Positions 36,082 to 45,522 are shown, counted from the stretch's first letter. The stretch is DNA of 64,000 nucleotides from Nitrospiraceae bacterium (GCA_020632595.1 JACKFF010000006.1:1-64000), one strand, 5' to 3'. Numbers and translations: made by a program. Notes: generated from the sequence alone by a model not told the origin.

Positions 36082-36097
36082 TGGCACAAAGGTTGCT
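36082..36097 (+). promoter_or_regulatory. Sigma-54 promoter of the fliL operon
   Basis: TGGCACAAAGGTTGCT is an essentially perfect -24/-12 element (TGGCAC-N5-TTGC), 57 bases before the fliL ATG. With the flgB promoter it indicates one shared sigma-54 tier. Confidence 0.78.
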
Positions 36098-36153
36098 GAC
36101 TTGGGAGGGGGAACGTGAAGGTCCAAAAATTTTTTAGCGTGTGAGGTTGAAGG

Positions 36154-36648
36154 ATGGCTGAAGAGGATGACAAAGGGGAAACTCCCGTTAAAGCCGGGGC
36201 CGGAAAAAAAATGTTGTTGATTGTTATCGCGGGCGTTCTTCTTCTCGGTGGAGGGGGAGGCGCAGCCTGGTATTTTATGAGTGGCCAGGAGGAGAAGCCG
36301 GCTGTGTCCGATGAGCATGCCAAAGCCGAGACCGTTCATGAAGAGCCCGGGCCGGTGATGGAGTTAGAGCCCTTTCTTCTAAATTTAGCGGATCGGGAGG
36401 AGCTGCGATTTTTAAAAGTAAGCATTAAACTCGAGTTGGACCGGCCTGAAGAAAAAACGGATTATCAACACAAAATCCCGGCCATTCGCGACGCGTTGCT
36501 GGTGTTACTGAGTAGCAAAGAGTCGCAATTACTCAGAACAGTGAACGGGAAGCGCCGGGTGCGAGAAGAAATTATGACGCGGGTGAACGGCGTCATGAGT
36601 AAAGGGAAAGTGGCCAATGTGTATTTTACTGATTTTATTATTCAGTAG
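36154..36648 (+). CDS. fliL: Flagellar basal body-associated protein FliL
   Basis: 164 residues with a single transmembrane helix (MLLIVIAGVLLLGGGGGAAWYF) and a periplasmic domain carrying EPFLLNLADREELRFLKVSIKLEL and the RDALLVLLSSKESQLL motif. FliL sits around the stator and supports torque. First gene of the second flagellar operon. Confidence 0.93.
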   Translation: MAEEDDKGETPVKAGAGKKMLLIVIAGVLLLGGGGGAAWYFMSGQEEKPAVSDEHAKAETVHEEPGPVMELEPFLLNLADREELRFLKVSIKLELDRPEEKTDYQHKIPAIRDALLVLLSSKESQLLRTVNGKRRVREEIMTRVNGVMSKGKVANVYFTDFIIQ

Positions 36649-36650
36649 GG

Positions 36651-36712
36651 CCTGAGGAGAAAGACGGAAGAGTCCGGAGTCAGGAATCAGAAAGAGGAGA
36701 GAAGAGGCAGCA
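36651..36712. repeat. Purine-rich degenerate repeat between fliL and fliM
   Basis: Runs of GAGGAGAAAGACGG, GGAGTCAGGAATCAG and GAGGAGAGAAGAGG resemble one arm of the repeat family; no clear inverted partner is present. Confidence 0.35.
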
Positions 36713-36740
36713 GGGCTGTTTCTTTGTGCCGCGTCCCAAC

Positions 36741-37730
36741 ATGGAAAAAATTCTTAGTCAGGATGAAGTTGATGCCCTCCTACGGGGCGTGTCCGACGGC
36801 GGCGTGGATACGGAACCTGAAGACCCGGTAGGTGCCGAGCTACAGGATGGACCGGTTCCGTATGATTTGGGAAATCAGGAATGGGTCGTTCGCGGGCGAA
36901 TGCCGACCCTGGATGTGATCCATCAGCAATTTTCGCGTGGGTTCCGCCTCTCTTTAAGTGACGTACTTCGAAAAACCGCCGAGGTGACGGTCACGAACCA
37001 AACGGTAATGAAGTTCGGAGAGTTCACCAAACGTCTTCCCATCCCGGCCTACCTCCAGATTATCTCCATGGAGCCTCTTCGCGGCTTAGCGATGATCGCC
37101 ACGGATGCGGCGACGGTGTATTTGCTGGTTGATCATTTTTTCGGGGGAGCCGGCCAGACCCATGTGAAACCGGAAGGGCAGGATTTTACCATCATTGAGC
37201 AGCGCGTGATGAAGAAGGTCATGCTGATGGGATTGGGGAATCTTCAAAAAGCCTGGGACCCTGTCCAAAAACTTCTCATCAATGCGGTTCGTGTAGAAAT
37301 GAATCCTCAGTTGGCGGCCATTGTGTTGCCGGCGGATATCGTCATTGTGGTCACCTTGGGCATCGAATTAGGCAATTCGGTAGGGGATCTCCATCTCTGT
37401 CTGCCCTATGCGATGTTGGAACCGATTCGAGAACGTCTGCAGGTGAGTTTCCAGGGAGACTCGTTTGAAACGGATCATGGATGGTTGAAACGATTTTCAG
37501 CCAGGCTGAAGGAGGCCTATGTCACCCTGTCCGTGTGTTTGGGAGAAACGGAAATCTCGGTGGAGGAATTGATGCAATTTTCACCGGGAGATGTGGTCAC
37601 GTTGAATCAAGGGACCACCCAGCTGCTTACAGCCACGGTGGAAGGGGTGCCAAAGTTTCTTGGTTCACCGGGAACGACAAAGGGCATGCAATCATTTCAG
37701 ATTAAGGACATCATTCTGACGAGGGAGTAA
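36741..37730 (+). CDS. fliM: Flagellar motor switch protein FliM
   Basis: 329 residues beginning MEKILSQDEVDALLRG, the CheY-P-binding N-terminal motif of FliM. The middle CheC-like domain (GRMPTLDVIHQQFSRGFRLSL, LRGLAMIATDAATVYLLVDHFFGG) and the C-terminal SpoA domain follow. A GTG at 36726 is open five codons earlier; ATG 36741 matches the family. FliM forms the C ring with FliG and FliN and receives the CheY signal. Confidence 0.94.
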   Translation: MEKILSQDEVDALLRGVSDGGVDTEPEDPVGAELQDGPVPYDLGNQEWVVRGRMPTLDVIHQQFSRGFRLSLSDVLRKTAEVTVTNQTVMKFGEFTKRLPIPAYLQIISMEPLRGLAMIATDAATVYLLVDHFFGGAGQTHVKPEGQDFTIIEQRVMKKVMLMGLGNLQKAWDPVQKLLINAVRVEMNPQLAAIVLPADIVIVVTLGIELGNSVGDLHLCLPYAMLEPIRERLQVSFQGDSFETDHGWLKRFSARLKEAYVTLSVCLGETEISVEELMQFSPGDVVTLNQGTTQLLTATVEGVPKFLGSPGTTKGMQSFQIKDIILTRE

Positions 37731-37793
37731 GACCCGGTGAACGGGATTAGGTGCCGGCCAGTTACTGATTGTGGAAAAACCCGGAGATGAACG

Positions 37794-38219
37794 ATGAGTG
37801 AAGAGGACAACATCGACATGGACACGTTTGATGCTGAGAAGGAAATGATGGAGGCGTTAGCGCAGGAAGCCGCTGCGAAAGAGCAGAACGCTGCCGCGAA
37901 AAAACAGGAGGTGGCGGCGAGTACCAGCAGTCACCCGCCACAATTAAATACGTCTCACGATCAGAACTTAAATCGTATCCTGGATATTCCGTTGGTGCTC
38001 TCGGCGCAATTGGGCAATACTCGCATGCTGATTAAGGACTTATTGCAGTTAGGACCGGGTTCCATTGTTGAATTGGATAAACTCGCCGGTGAACCGTTGG
38101 AAGTGTTGGTGAATGAACGGTTAGTCGCTCGTGGTGAGGTGGTGATGGTCAACGAAAAATTCGGCATCCGTCTCACCGATGTGATTAGCCCGACCGAGCG
38201 TGTGAATAAACTTCGATAA
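37794..38219 (+). CDS. fliN: Flagellar motor switch protein FliN
   Basis: 141 residues with an Ala/Glu-rich N-terminal extension and a SpoA domain (LNRILDIPLVLSAQLGNTRM, LLQLGPGSIVELDKLAGEPLEVLVNERLVARGEVVMVNEKFGIRLTDVI) that is nearly full consensus. FliN forms the base of the C ring and helps dock export cargo. Confidence 0.96.
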   Translation: MSEEDNIDMDTFDAEKEMMEALAQEAAAKEQNAAAKKQEVAASTSSHPPQLNTSHDQNLNRILDIPLVLSAQLGNTRMLIKDLLQLGPGSIVELDKLAGEPLEVLVNERLVARGEVVMVNEKFGIRLTDVISPTERVNKLR

Positions 38220-38224
38220 AAACC

Positions 38225-38340
38225 TAAGAGGTGAGGAATGAGGAGTAATGTGTGAGGAGTAGGATAAAAAAGGAATATGGTCCAAGACGATGGAGGAATC
38301 CGTTGTCCTTCCTCCTCATTGTTCACTCCTTACTTTCTAG
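38225..38340. repeat. GTGAGG-type inverted repeat between fliN and fliO
   Basis: The left arm reads AGGTGAGGAATGAGGAGTAA and GTGAGGAGTAGG; the right arm reads CCTTCCTCCTCATTG and TTCACTCCTTAC. The arms are imperfectly complementary and fill the whole gap. Confidence 0.6.
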
Positions 38341-38349
38341 GAAGACGAT

Positions 38350-38784
38350 ATGGACCTTACCCATGAAGCGCTGAAAATGGCGGGCACCCTGGCCCTGGTA
38401 GTCCTGGTCCTTCTTGGAGGTTTAGCCTGGGTTCGCCGCGCGTTCGGGGAATTGCCCGGAAGGAGTGGTGATCCGGTGATGCGCATTTTAGGCGGACTCC
38501 GGGTCGGAACGGGAAAGCACATCATGCTCGTGGAGGTGGCCGGAGAGGTGTTGGTGTTGGGGACGACAGCCCGGGAGATGACGTTGCTGACGACCGTTGC
38601 GGATGCCGGCCGGATTGATCGGCTCCGCTCTATAGGGAATCCGCTCGTCGGGCCGCTAGGCAGCTGGTTGGGACAATGGACCAGGCAGGCATTTGAGAAG
38701 TCCGAGCGAGAAGCGGTGACCTCCGGACCGTCCATCCGAATGTCCAAACGCGTTGCACAGGTGAGGGGAGACGAGAAGTCGTGA
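38350..38784 (+). CDS. fliO: Flagellar biosynthetic protein FliO
   Basis: 144 residues with one N-terminal membrane helix (MAGTLALVVLVLLGGLAWV) and a small cytoplasmic domain (MRILGGLRVGTGKHIMLVEVAGEVLVLGTT) typical of FliO, an assembly factor for the FliP ring. Overlaps fliP by four bases (GTGA). Confidence 0.88.
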   Translation: MDLTHEALKMAGTLALVVLVLLGGLAWVRRAFGELPGRSGDPVMRILGGLRVGTGKHIMLVEVAGEVLVLGTTAREMTLLTTVADAGRIDRLRSIGNPLVGPLGSWLGQWTRQAFEKSEREAVTSGPSIRMSKRVAQVRGDEKS

Positions 38785-39560
38785 GACATCCCTTTTGGGG
38801 GTTTCGGGGAGGACATGAGTGTTGGCGACTGTTCGGTATGAGTCTGGTCCTGGGGCTGCCGACCTCGGCTTTTGCCCAGGCCCCCAAGGATCCGGCAATC
38901 AGTTTACAGGTATCCGGATTGGACGGAACCGAACCATGGACGTTCGGGCTTCGTATCCTTTTTCTCCTGACGGCATTAACTCTTGCGCCGGCCCTGTTGA
39001 TGTTGGTAACGGCATTTACACGCGTCGTGATTGTTCTGGGTCTTCTTCGGCAGGCGTTGGGGACCATGCATGCACCACCGAATCAGGTGATGATTGGATT
39101 GGCCATGTTTTTGACCCTGTTTATTATGATGCCGGTATGGGAGCAGATTCGGGTTGAGGCTCTTAATCCGCTCTTGGAACAGCAGGTGACACAGGAAGTG
39201 GCGCTTGATCGGGCCAAGATTCCGTTAAGAACGTTCATGCTGAAACAAGTACGGGAAAAGGATTTAACCCTGTTTGTGGAGATGGCGAAAGTTCCTCACC
39301 CTCAGACGCCCGATGATGTCCCGTTCCATGTCCTGGTGCCGGCGTTTGTTACCAGTGAATTGCGCACCGCGTTTCAAATTGGCTTTCTCATTTATGTGCC
39401 TTTTCTTGTCATCGATATGATTGTCGCCAGCATTTTAATGTCCATGGGTATGATGATGCTGCCACCGATCATGATTTCATTACCGTTTAAATTGGTGTTG
39501 TTTGTGTTGGCTGATGGATGGTTTTTGGTCGTGGGAGCGCTGATGAATAGTTTTCAATAA
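38781..39560 (+). CDS. fliP: Flagellar export gate protein FliP
   Basis: 259 residues with a signal-like N-terminus (LFGMSLVLGLPTSAFA) and the conserved FliP core (LILTALTLAPALLM-like, FTRVVIVLGLLRQALGTMHAPPNQV, LVPAFVTSELRTAFQIGFLIYVPFLVIDMIVASILMSMGMMMLPP). FliP pentamers line the export gate. GTG start overlaps the fliO stop. Confidence 0.96.
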   Translation: MRHPFWGFRGGHECWRLFGMSLVLGLPTSAFAQAPKDPAISLQVSGLDGTEPWTFGLRILFLLTALTLAPALLMLVTAFTRVVIVLGLLRQALGTMHAPPNQVMIGLAMFLTLFIMMPVWEQIRVEALNPLLEQQVTQEVALDRAKIPLRTFMLKQVREKDLTLFVEMAKVPHPQTPDDVPFHVLVPAFVTSELRTAFQIGFLIYVPFLVIDMIVASILMSMGMMMLPPIMISLPFKLVLFVLADGWFLVVGALMNSFQ

Positions 39561-39690
39561 CGTGGGGAGGAAGGCGTAGAGCGTGAGGAGCAAGTAGTAA
39601 ATAGTAAGAAGTGTATCGAATGCCGGGGGGCAACGATCCGGTTCTTTGTCTGTCTTCTTCCTGCTCACATTTCACGCCTTACCTTTGACA
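39561..39690. repeat. GTGAGG-type inverted repeat between fliP and fliQ
   Basis: Left arm GGAGGAAGGCGTAGAGCGTG with GAGGAGCAAGTAG; right arm CTTCTTCCTGCTCAC and TTTCACGCCTTACC. The arms flank a G-rich centre. Confidence 0.5.
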
Positions 39691-39720
39691 TTCCATGGCA
39701 AGACTGAAAGGGATAAGGAG

Positions 39721-39990
39721 ATGACAACTGAAAGTGTCCTGAGCATCGGTCAGGAGGCGATTCAAACAATCCTGCTTGTGGCGGGCCCAATGTTGGGTCT
39801 CAGCCTTCTGGTCGGACTCTGCGTGAGTGCCTTCCAAGCCATGACACAAATTAACGAAATGACCCTCACCTTTTTGCCAAAGGTGGCCACTATGTTTGTA
39901 GTGCTCTTGGTCACATTTCCCTGGATGGTGGAAATCCTCGTGGGATTCATGACGGGGGTATGGGCCAGGATACCCGAGTTTGCCCAATAA
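39721..39990 (+). CDS. fliQ: Flagellar export gate protein FliQ
   Basis: 89 residues with two membrane helices and the family sequence SVLSIGQEAIQTILLVAGPML, then GLCVSAFQAMTQINEMTLTFLPK. Normal size for FliQ. ATG 39721 is chosen over a longer frame that runs into the repeat. AAGGAG directly abuts the ATG, an odd spacing. Confidence 0.94.
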   Translation: MTTESVLSIGQEAIQTILLVAGPMLGLSLLVGLCVSAFQAMTQINEMTLTFLPKVATMFVVLLVTFPWMVEILVGFMTGVWARIPEFAQ

Positions 39991-40053
39991 TCGAAGGAGT
40001 GGGCCTGCGGCATGAATCAGAAAGATGTCCGGTAACCGGTGTTGCAATGGGAT

Positions 40054-40824
40054 ATGGCGATACAGCAGGTGTGGCAATTTGTGGTTGTGCTCGTGCGCAC
40101 CGCCGTTATCTTGTCGGCGTTACCGTTGCTGGGGGGCCAGTCCGTACCGAGTCGTATCAAGATCGGCATGGCGGTGATCATCGCCATCCTGTTGATGCCC
40201 ATCGTGACGTTTACCCTTCCTCCCAATTGGTTGGAACCTGGAAATCTGGTGATCGTCTTGGGTGCCGAATTGCTTGTCGGTCTGGTCTTAGGTTTGGCCC
40301 TGCGATTACTCATGACCGCGGTGGAACTGGCGGGAAGTGTGATGGGCTTTCAAGTGGGGTTTGCCATGGCCGGAGTGTTGGACCCTGTCACGCAAGTGGA
40401 AACCCCGGTGTTCGGGCAATTACTGACCATTCTGGCCACCCTTCTGTACTTTCAAGTCGATGGGCATCATTTGGTGTTGTTGGCGTTGGGCAGTAGTTTT
40501 CTGTTGATCCCCCCTTTTGGCGCCCATTTAAGCGCCCCCCTCCTGAGCGATGTGACCCAAGTGATTCAACGCACCTATGACACGGGGATGAAACTGGCCT
40601 TTCCTGTGATGGGGGCCACCTTTTTGGTTCATTTCATCATGGGGATTCTTGGCCGCCTGGTTCCCCAGATGAATGTGATGCTCACCAGTTTTCCCATTAC
40701 GATTGCGGTCGGGTTGTTGGTGTTAGGCCTGGGCTTGCCCTTCATCGCCTTGGTTTTTCAAGACTCCATTGTCGGGATGGAAACGGTCCTGTGGGACTTA
40801 CTACAGGAATTAGGGCATGGCTGA
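40054..40824 (+). CDS. fliR: Flagellar export gate protein FliR
   Basis: 256 residues with several membrane helices (VVVLVRTAVILSALPLLGG, RIKIGMAVIIAILLMPIV, FQVGFAMAGVLDPVT, LLSDVTQVIQRTYDTGMKLAFPV). FliR closes the FliPQR helical gate. GTG 40039 is also open; ATG 40054 gives the usual N-terminus. The 3' end overlaps flhB by eight bases. Confidence 0.93.
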   Translation: MAIQQVWQFVVVLVRTAVILSALPLLGGQSVPSRIKIGMAVIIAILLMPIVTFTLPPNWLEPGNLVIVLGAELLVGLVLGLALRLLMTAVELAGSVMGFQVGFAMAGVLDPVTQVETPVFGQLLTILATLLYFQVDGHHLVLLALGSSFLLIPPFGAHLSAPLLSDVTQVIQRTYDTGMKLAFPVMGATFLVHFIMGILGRLVPQMNVMLTSFPITIAVGLLVLGLGLPFIALVFQDSIVGMETVLWDLLQELGHG

Positions 40825-41893
40825 GAATAAAGACGGGGCGGATAAATCCGAGCAACCGAGTCCGAAGCGTTTAGCGGAGGCTCGTCGCAAAGGCCAAGTG
40901 CCGATGACCCGGGAATTGCCTTCGTTGTTTGTGTTGTTGGGCGGGGTTGGGCTGCTGTCTCTGTGGGCGCCTCACGCCTTTGTCCAATTTTTTGATCATT
41001 ACCGACAGTGGTTGGCCCAGGCCGGAACCCTTCATTTAGATGCGCAGTCGACACATGCCTTGTTGTTAAATATTGCCTATCAGGCTTTTGTTCCCCTCAT
41101 TCCGTTCGGGCTCCTGGTCGGGGTATTCGCCTTTCTCGCCGTTATCCTTCAAACGGGACCGCTGTGGATTGAAGAGGCCTTACAACCCAAGCCCTCCAAA
41201 TTGAATCCCTCCAATGGGTTGAAGCGCATTTTTTCCTGGAAAGGCGTCGTCGACCTTTTAAAGTCCTTGCTCAAATTAGCAGGGGTGAGTGGCATTGCCT
41301 ATCTGATTCTGTCTCATAACCTGCTCGCCATTGTTCAACTTCCCCTCCTGGAGTTAACGGAGGCGGTTGGGGGCGTGTGGGGTCTCCTGGAGAATATTAC
41401 ATGGTCGGTCGGAGGGTCCCTGCTCCTGTTGGCGATCATCGATTTCGTCTATCAGCGGTGGCAGCATATTGAAGATCACAAGATGACGAAACAGGAAGTA
41501 AAAGACGAGTCAAAGGATGTGGAAGGTGATCCGCAGATTCGATCCCGCCGGCTCAGTTTACAACGGGAACGCGCCCGACAACGAATGTTGCAGGCGGTGC
41601 CTAAAGCCGATGTGGTGATTACCAACCCTACGCACGTGGCGGTGGCACTCAGGTATGAAACAGGAAAAATGGACGCTCCGGTGGTGGTGGCGAAGGGCGC
41701 CGGATTTATGGCGGAGAAGATTAAGCAAATCGCGCGTCATGCGAACGTGCCGATTATTGAAAACCGGAGTTTGGCTCGAGGTCTGTATAAGGCGGTGAAA
41801 ATCGGCCAAGAAGTGCCTAGTGCGTTGTATCAGGCGGCCGCCGAGGTGTTGGCCTACGTGTATCGCCTGAAGAAAATGCATGGGGGAGATTGA
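40817..41893 (+). CDS. flhB: Flagellar export switch protein FlhB
   Basis: 358 residues starting AENKDGADKSEQPSPKRLAEAR, with membrane helices and a cytoplasmic domain carrying the autocleavage site NPTH (VVITNPTHVAVALRYE). Cleavage changes export specificity from hook to filament proteins. The C-terminal sequence ARHANVPIIENRSLARGLYKAVKIGQEVP is typical. Confidence 0.96.
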   Translation: MAENKDGADKSEQPSPKRLAEARRKGQVPMTRELPSLFVLLGGVGLLSLWAPHAFVQFFDHYRQWLAQAGTLHLDAQSTHALLLNIAYQAFVPLIPFGLLVGVFAFLAVILQTGPLWIEEALQPKPSKLNPSNGLKRIFSWKGVVDLLKSLLKLAGVSGIAYLILSHNLLAIVQLPLLELTEAVGGVWGLLENITWSVGGSLLLLAIIDFVYQRWQHIEDHKMTKQEVKDESKDVEGDPQIRSRRLSLQRERARQRMLQAVPKADVVITNPTHVAVALRYETGKMDAPVVVAKGAGFMAEKIKQIARHANVPIIENRSLARGLYKAVKIGQEVPSALYQAAAEVLAYVYRLKKMHGGD

Positions 41894-42020
41894 AGACGTG
41901 AAGCGTGAAAAGTGAAAAGGAAGACGAAAAAAATCAAAAGGAATCAGAAAAAAAACAGACTTTTTCCATTTCTTCTTCACTGGTGTCTTCTCGATTTTCA
42001 CTTTTGGCTTTCCACCCCTG
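41892..42020. repeat. GTGAGG-type inverted repeat between flhB and flhA
   Basis: Left arm GAAGACGTGAAGCGTGAAAA with AGTGAAAAGGAAGAC; right arm GTCTTCTCGATTTTCAC and TTTTGGCTTTCC. A-rich then T-rich bases separate the arms, so a hairpin is likely. The rest of the gap to 42098 shows nothing. Confidence 0.5.
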
Positions 42021-42098
42021 ACATAGCAAGAGTGTTAGCAGAGTCCGATGGAGGCAGTTGGGCAATCTTTGTGAGAGCGGTAACCGATCAGGGCACGC

Positions 42099-44207
42099 AT
42101 GGCATTTGATTCTCAAAAATTACGAGACGAACTGACTCCCGCGCATTATGGGGATGTTCTTTTGCCGATCGGGGTGGTGGGGATGCTCCTCCTCATGCTC
42201 TTACCCCTTCCCTCATTTCTGTTGGACCTTTTTTTATCCTTCAGTATTACGCTGGCTGTCTTGATTTTACTCGTGACCATGCATGCCGGGCGTCCTGCAG
42301 AATTTTCCGTCTTCCCCTCGGTGGTGTTACTCACCACGTTGTTCCGGCTTGCACTGAACATTGCTTCGACGAGGGCCATTCTCATGCATGGAAACGAAGG
42401 CCCCGCTGCCGCCGGGCAGGTCATTGCCGTGTTCGGGGAGTTTGTGGTCGGGGGGAATTATGCGGTGGGCATTGTGGTTTTCTCCATTCTGGTCATTATC
42501 AATTTCGTCGTGATCACGAAGGGGGCCACCCGTATTGCGGAAGTTGCCGCGCGGTTTACCCTGGATGCGATGCCCGGCCGGCAAATGAGTATCGATGCGG
42601 ATCTGAATGCGGGAATCATTGACGAAGGCGAGGCCCGGAAACGCCGGGAGGCCATTTCACAGGAAGCCGATTTTTACGGATCGATGGACGGTGCCAGTAA
42701 GTTTGTCCGGGGCGATGCGATTGCCGCGCTGCTCATTATCTTCATCAACGTCATCGGGGGGTTGGGCATCGGCGTGCTGGAGCATGGGATGTCCATCATT
42801 GAAGCTGCCAAACGCTTCACCCTGCTGACCGTCGGGGACGCCATTGTGGCTCAAATCCCTGCCCTGATTATGTCGACGGCCGCCGGTATTATCGTGACGA
42901 GGGTTTCGACCAAAACCAGCCTTGGACGTGATTTAACCGACCAAATCTTTTTTAATCCCCATCTTGTGGCTGCCGTGGCGGGCATGTTGTTCTTTTTAGG
43001 ATTTCTTCCCGGGCTGCCGCATGTCGCGTTTTTAATGTTGGGAACCATGACAGCCGGTCTTGCCTATGTGTTGTGGAATCAGAAGCAGGAGGCCGCTCGG
43101 CTAAAAAATCTTCCCAAGAAAAAAGATCCGGCGACCTCTTCCGGCACGGAATCGGTCGATTCCGTGACTCCTCCTGACCTTCTGGAATTGCATGTCGGTT
43201 ATGGGCTTGTGCCGTTTGTTGATCAAGCTCAGGGAGGAGAGTTGCTGGAACGGATTCGGGCTATCCGGCGCCAAACGGCTCTTGATATGGGATTTGTCGT
43301 ACCCGCCGTGCATATTCGGGATAATCTCCAGCTCAAACCCCATGAGTATAATATTTTGTTGAAGGGGATTCAGGTCGCCAAGGGAGAATTGGTGCCCCGG
43401 CATTTATTGGCCATCAATCCCGGTCATGCCAAAAAGGGCCTGCAAGGAAAGCCGGGAAAAGATCCGTGTTTCGGATTGCCGGCCGTCTGGATTGCTCCGA
43501 CAGAAAAAGAGCGTGCTCAAATGGATGGCTATACGGTCGTTGATGGCCCGGCCATTATTGCCACGCATATGACCGAATTTATTAAAACGAATGGGCATGA
43601 ATTGCTGGGTCGGCAAGAGGTCCAGAATTTGCTGGATAACCTCGCTAAGACGTATCCCAAGGTGGTGGATGACTTGATTCCGACTCAAATATCGTTAGGA
43701 GCGGTGGTGAGAATCCTCAAGAATCTCTTACGGGAACGAGTGTCGATCCGTGATTTGCGGACCATTCTGGAGACTGTTGCGGATTACACCACTCAGAGTA
43801 AGGATCCTGACACCCTGACCGAATATGCTCGGCAAAATTTATCCAGAACGATTTCGTCCCAATACGCCAATCCCGACGGATTGCTGCAGGTGATTAGTCT
43901 GGATCCGGTACTGGATCGCCGCTTGATGGAGGCGATGCGGCCGAGTGGAAATGGAGAGCAGGGTGGGTTGCCTCCCAGTTTGTTGAATCAGGTGATTGTG
44001 TCGGTCCGTCAGGCCATTGAGCGAGTCGTGAGTCAAGGATATCAACCCGTGCTGTTATGTTCCCAGTCGATTCGATCCCAACTGTATCGCTTAGTCTCGC
44101 CGGGCGTGCATGCCCTGGCGGTCCTTTCGCCGAATGAGTTGGACCCTAAAACTCAAATTCAAGCTATTGAAGTTGTGAGGATGCCACATGAAGCTGAAAC
44201 GGTTTGA
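42099..44207 (+). CDS. flhA: Flagellar export gate protein FlhA
   Basis: 702 residues, normal length. Eight-helix membrane half with the FHIPEP-family signature (SITLAVLILLVTMHAGRPAEFSVFPSVVLLTTLFRLALN, then GDAIAALLIIFINVIGGLGIGV) and a large cytoplasmic docking domain (PVLLCSQSIRSQLYRLV). It is the proton-coupled export core. Overlaps flhF by 20 bases. Confidence 0.97.
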   Translation: MAFDSQKLRDELTPAHYGDVLLPIGVVGMLLLMLLPLPSFLLDLFLSFSITLAVLILLVTMHAGRPAEFSVFPSVVLLTTLFRLALNIASTRAILMHGNEGPAAAGQVIAVFGEFVVGGNYAVGIVVFSILVIINFVVITKGATRIAEVAARFTLDAMPGRQMSIDADLNAGIIDEGEARKRREAISQEADFYGSMDGASKFVRGDAIAALLIIFINVIGGLGIGVLEHGMSIIEAAKRFTLLTVGDAIVAQIPALIMSTAAGIIVTRVSTKTSLGRDLTDQIFFNPHLVAAVAGMLFFLGFLPGLPHVAFLMLGTMTAGLAYVLWNQKQEAARLKNLPKKKDPATSSGTESVDSVTPPDLLELHVGYGLVPFVDQAQGGELLERIRAIRRQTALDMGFVVPAVHIRDNLQLKPHEYNILLKGIQVAKGELVPRHLLAINPGHAKKGLQGKPGKDPCFGLPAVWIAPTEKERAQMDGYTVVDGPAIIATHMTEFIKTNGHELLGRQEVQNLLDNLAKTYPKVVDDLIPTQISLGAVVRILKNLLRERVSIRDLRTILETVADYTTQSKDPDTLTEYARQNLSRTISSQYANPDGLLQVISLDPVLDRRLMEAMRPSGNGEQGGLPPSLLNQVIVSVRQAIERVVSQGYQPVLLCSQSIRSQLYRLVSPGVHALAVLSPNELDPKTQIQAIEVVRMPHEAETV

Positions 44208-45522
44208 GGCCCTTTCATTACAAGAAGCTCTCCAAGCGGTCAAAGCCGAACTGGGACCTGAGGCGGTCATCGTTTCGTCGCGTCGTATTCAAAAAGGGGG
44301 AGGCTTGTTCGGTCTGCTTAGTCAGTCCGTCATTGAGGTCACCGCGGCGGTGGATCGTTCGGCCCAGGCGGAGGAAGGTCCTGCCGCACGCGTTGATCGC
44401 TCCCTTCAGAACCTTTTGGCCAAACGTGTTGTGCCTGAGGAGCCGGTTCGTCAACGGGGACAGCCCAAAACGGATGCCAGTTTTTCGGAAGCTCTCCAGG
44501 TGGCGACGGTGCTCGATCCCGTGACTCAGAACCTTCATGAGATGCGCCAGGAAATTCAACGGTTGCGGGAGGAGCAACAAGATCCTGAACGGGTGTTAGG
44601 GCCCTTGCGACAAGAATTAGAAGGCTTGCGGATTGTGGTGGGACAAGTCTTGGGAAGTCAGATGGACAAACGTGTTGAGGGGTTACCCGGAGACGTGATG
44701 GACGTCTACCAGTCCATGGTGAGTCAGGGCGTGACTCCTCAGACAGCGCATCATCTGCTTCGTGCGGTAGTGGAAACGCTCGGGACTGCCGGGGTGGGAA
44801 ATCGGGAAGCCATGAAAAGTCTGTTATGGGAACGGATGGAGGAGACCGTAGCCGTCTCGGGTCCATCAATTTCCAAGCATTATGGCCAAAAAGTGATGAT
44901 GATGGTTGGGCCGACAGGCGTGGGGAAAACGACGACCATTGCCAAGCTGGCAGGGTTGGCCCGACAACAGGATGAGCATCGGCGAACCGTGTTGATTACC
45001 TTGGATACGTATCGTGTGGCAGCGGTGGAGCAACTCCGGGTGTTTGCAAAAATTTTAAAAATTCCTTTGGAGGTGGCCGTATCCCACAAGGATTTTATGG
45101 AATGCATGGGACGCCATCAGCATGCCGATTTGCTGTTGATCGACACGGCGGGGCGAAGCCCAAAGGATCAAGCCGGGTATGACGAATTACTCGCGATCAC
45201 CAGAGGACAATTACACGTCGAAACGCATCTGGTGTTAGCCGCTCCGATGGCCGAGTCGGTGCAGATGGACGCCATTCGCCGCTATCAATCGGTTCCTATC
45301 CATAAGCTCATCATCACGAAACTGGATGAGGTCTCGAGCGGGGGCGGTCTGTATAACGTCTTGTCACAGACGGGACTGCCGGTTTCGTATCTCTCTGCCG
45401 GACAGCGTGTGCCTGAAGACTTAGAAATCGCCACCCGGACACGCCTCATCGAATTGGCTTGGGGCCACTCACCAGGCCAGGTCCTTCAAGAACGTGTGCC
45501 GGTCACGGGGGTGGCGCACTAA
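44188..45522 (+). CDS. flhF: Flagellar biosynthesis GTPase FlhF
   Basis: 444 residues: an N-terminal B domain (MKLKRFEALSLQEALQAVKAELGPEAVIVSSRRI), a helical N domain and the SRP-type GTPase with G1 GPTGVGKTTTIAKLA, LDTYRVAAVEQL, LIDTAGRSPKD and TKLDEVSSGG. FlhF marks the pole and recruits the first basal-body parts in polar flagellates. The stop shares one base with the flhG ATG. Confidence 0.95.
   Translation: MKLKRFEALSLQEALQAVKAELGPEAVIVSSRRIQKGGGLFGLLSQSVIEVTAAVDRSAQAEEGPAARVDRSLQNLLAKRVVPEEPVRQRGQPKTDASFSEALQVATVLDPVTQNLHEMRQEIQRLREEQQDPERVLGPLRQELEGLRIVVGQVLGSQMDKRVEGLPGDVMDVYQSMVSQGVTPQTAHHLLRAVVETLGTAGVGNREAMKSLLWERMEETVAVSGPSISKHYGQKVMMMVGPTGVGKTTTIAKLAGLARQQDEHRRTVLITLDTYRVAAVEQLRVFAKILKIPLEVAVSHKDFMECMGRHQHADLLLIDTAGRSPKDQAGYDELLAITRGQLHVETHLVLAAPMAESVQMDAIRRYQSVPIHKLIITKLDEVSSGGGLYNVLSQTGLPVSYLSAGQRVPEDLEIATRTRLIELAWGHSPGQVLQERVPVTGVAH

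Larger units (their letters stand above)
35687..36153. other. Long intergenic region between the two flagellar operons
   Basis: No gene can be supported in this stretch. It contains one copy of the degenerate repeat at its left end and the sigma-54 promoter of the fliL operon at its right end. The middle (about 35800-36050) shows no recognisable structure. Confidence 0.6.
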
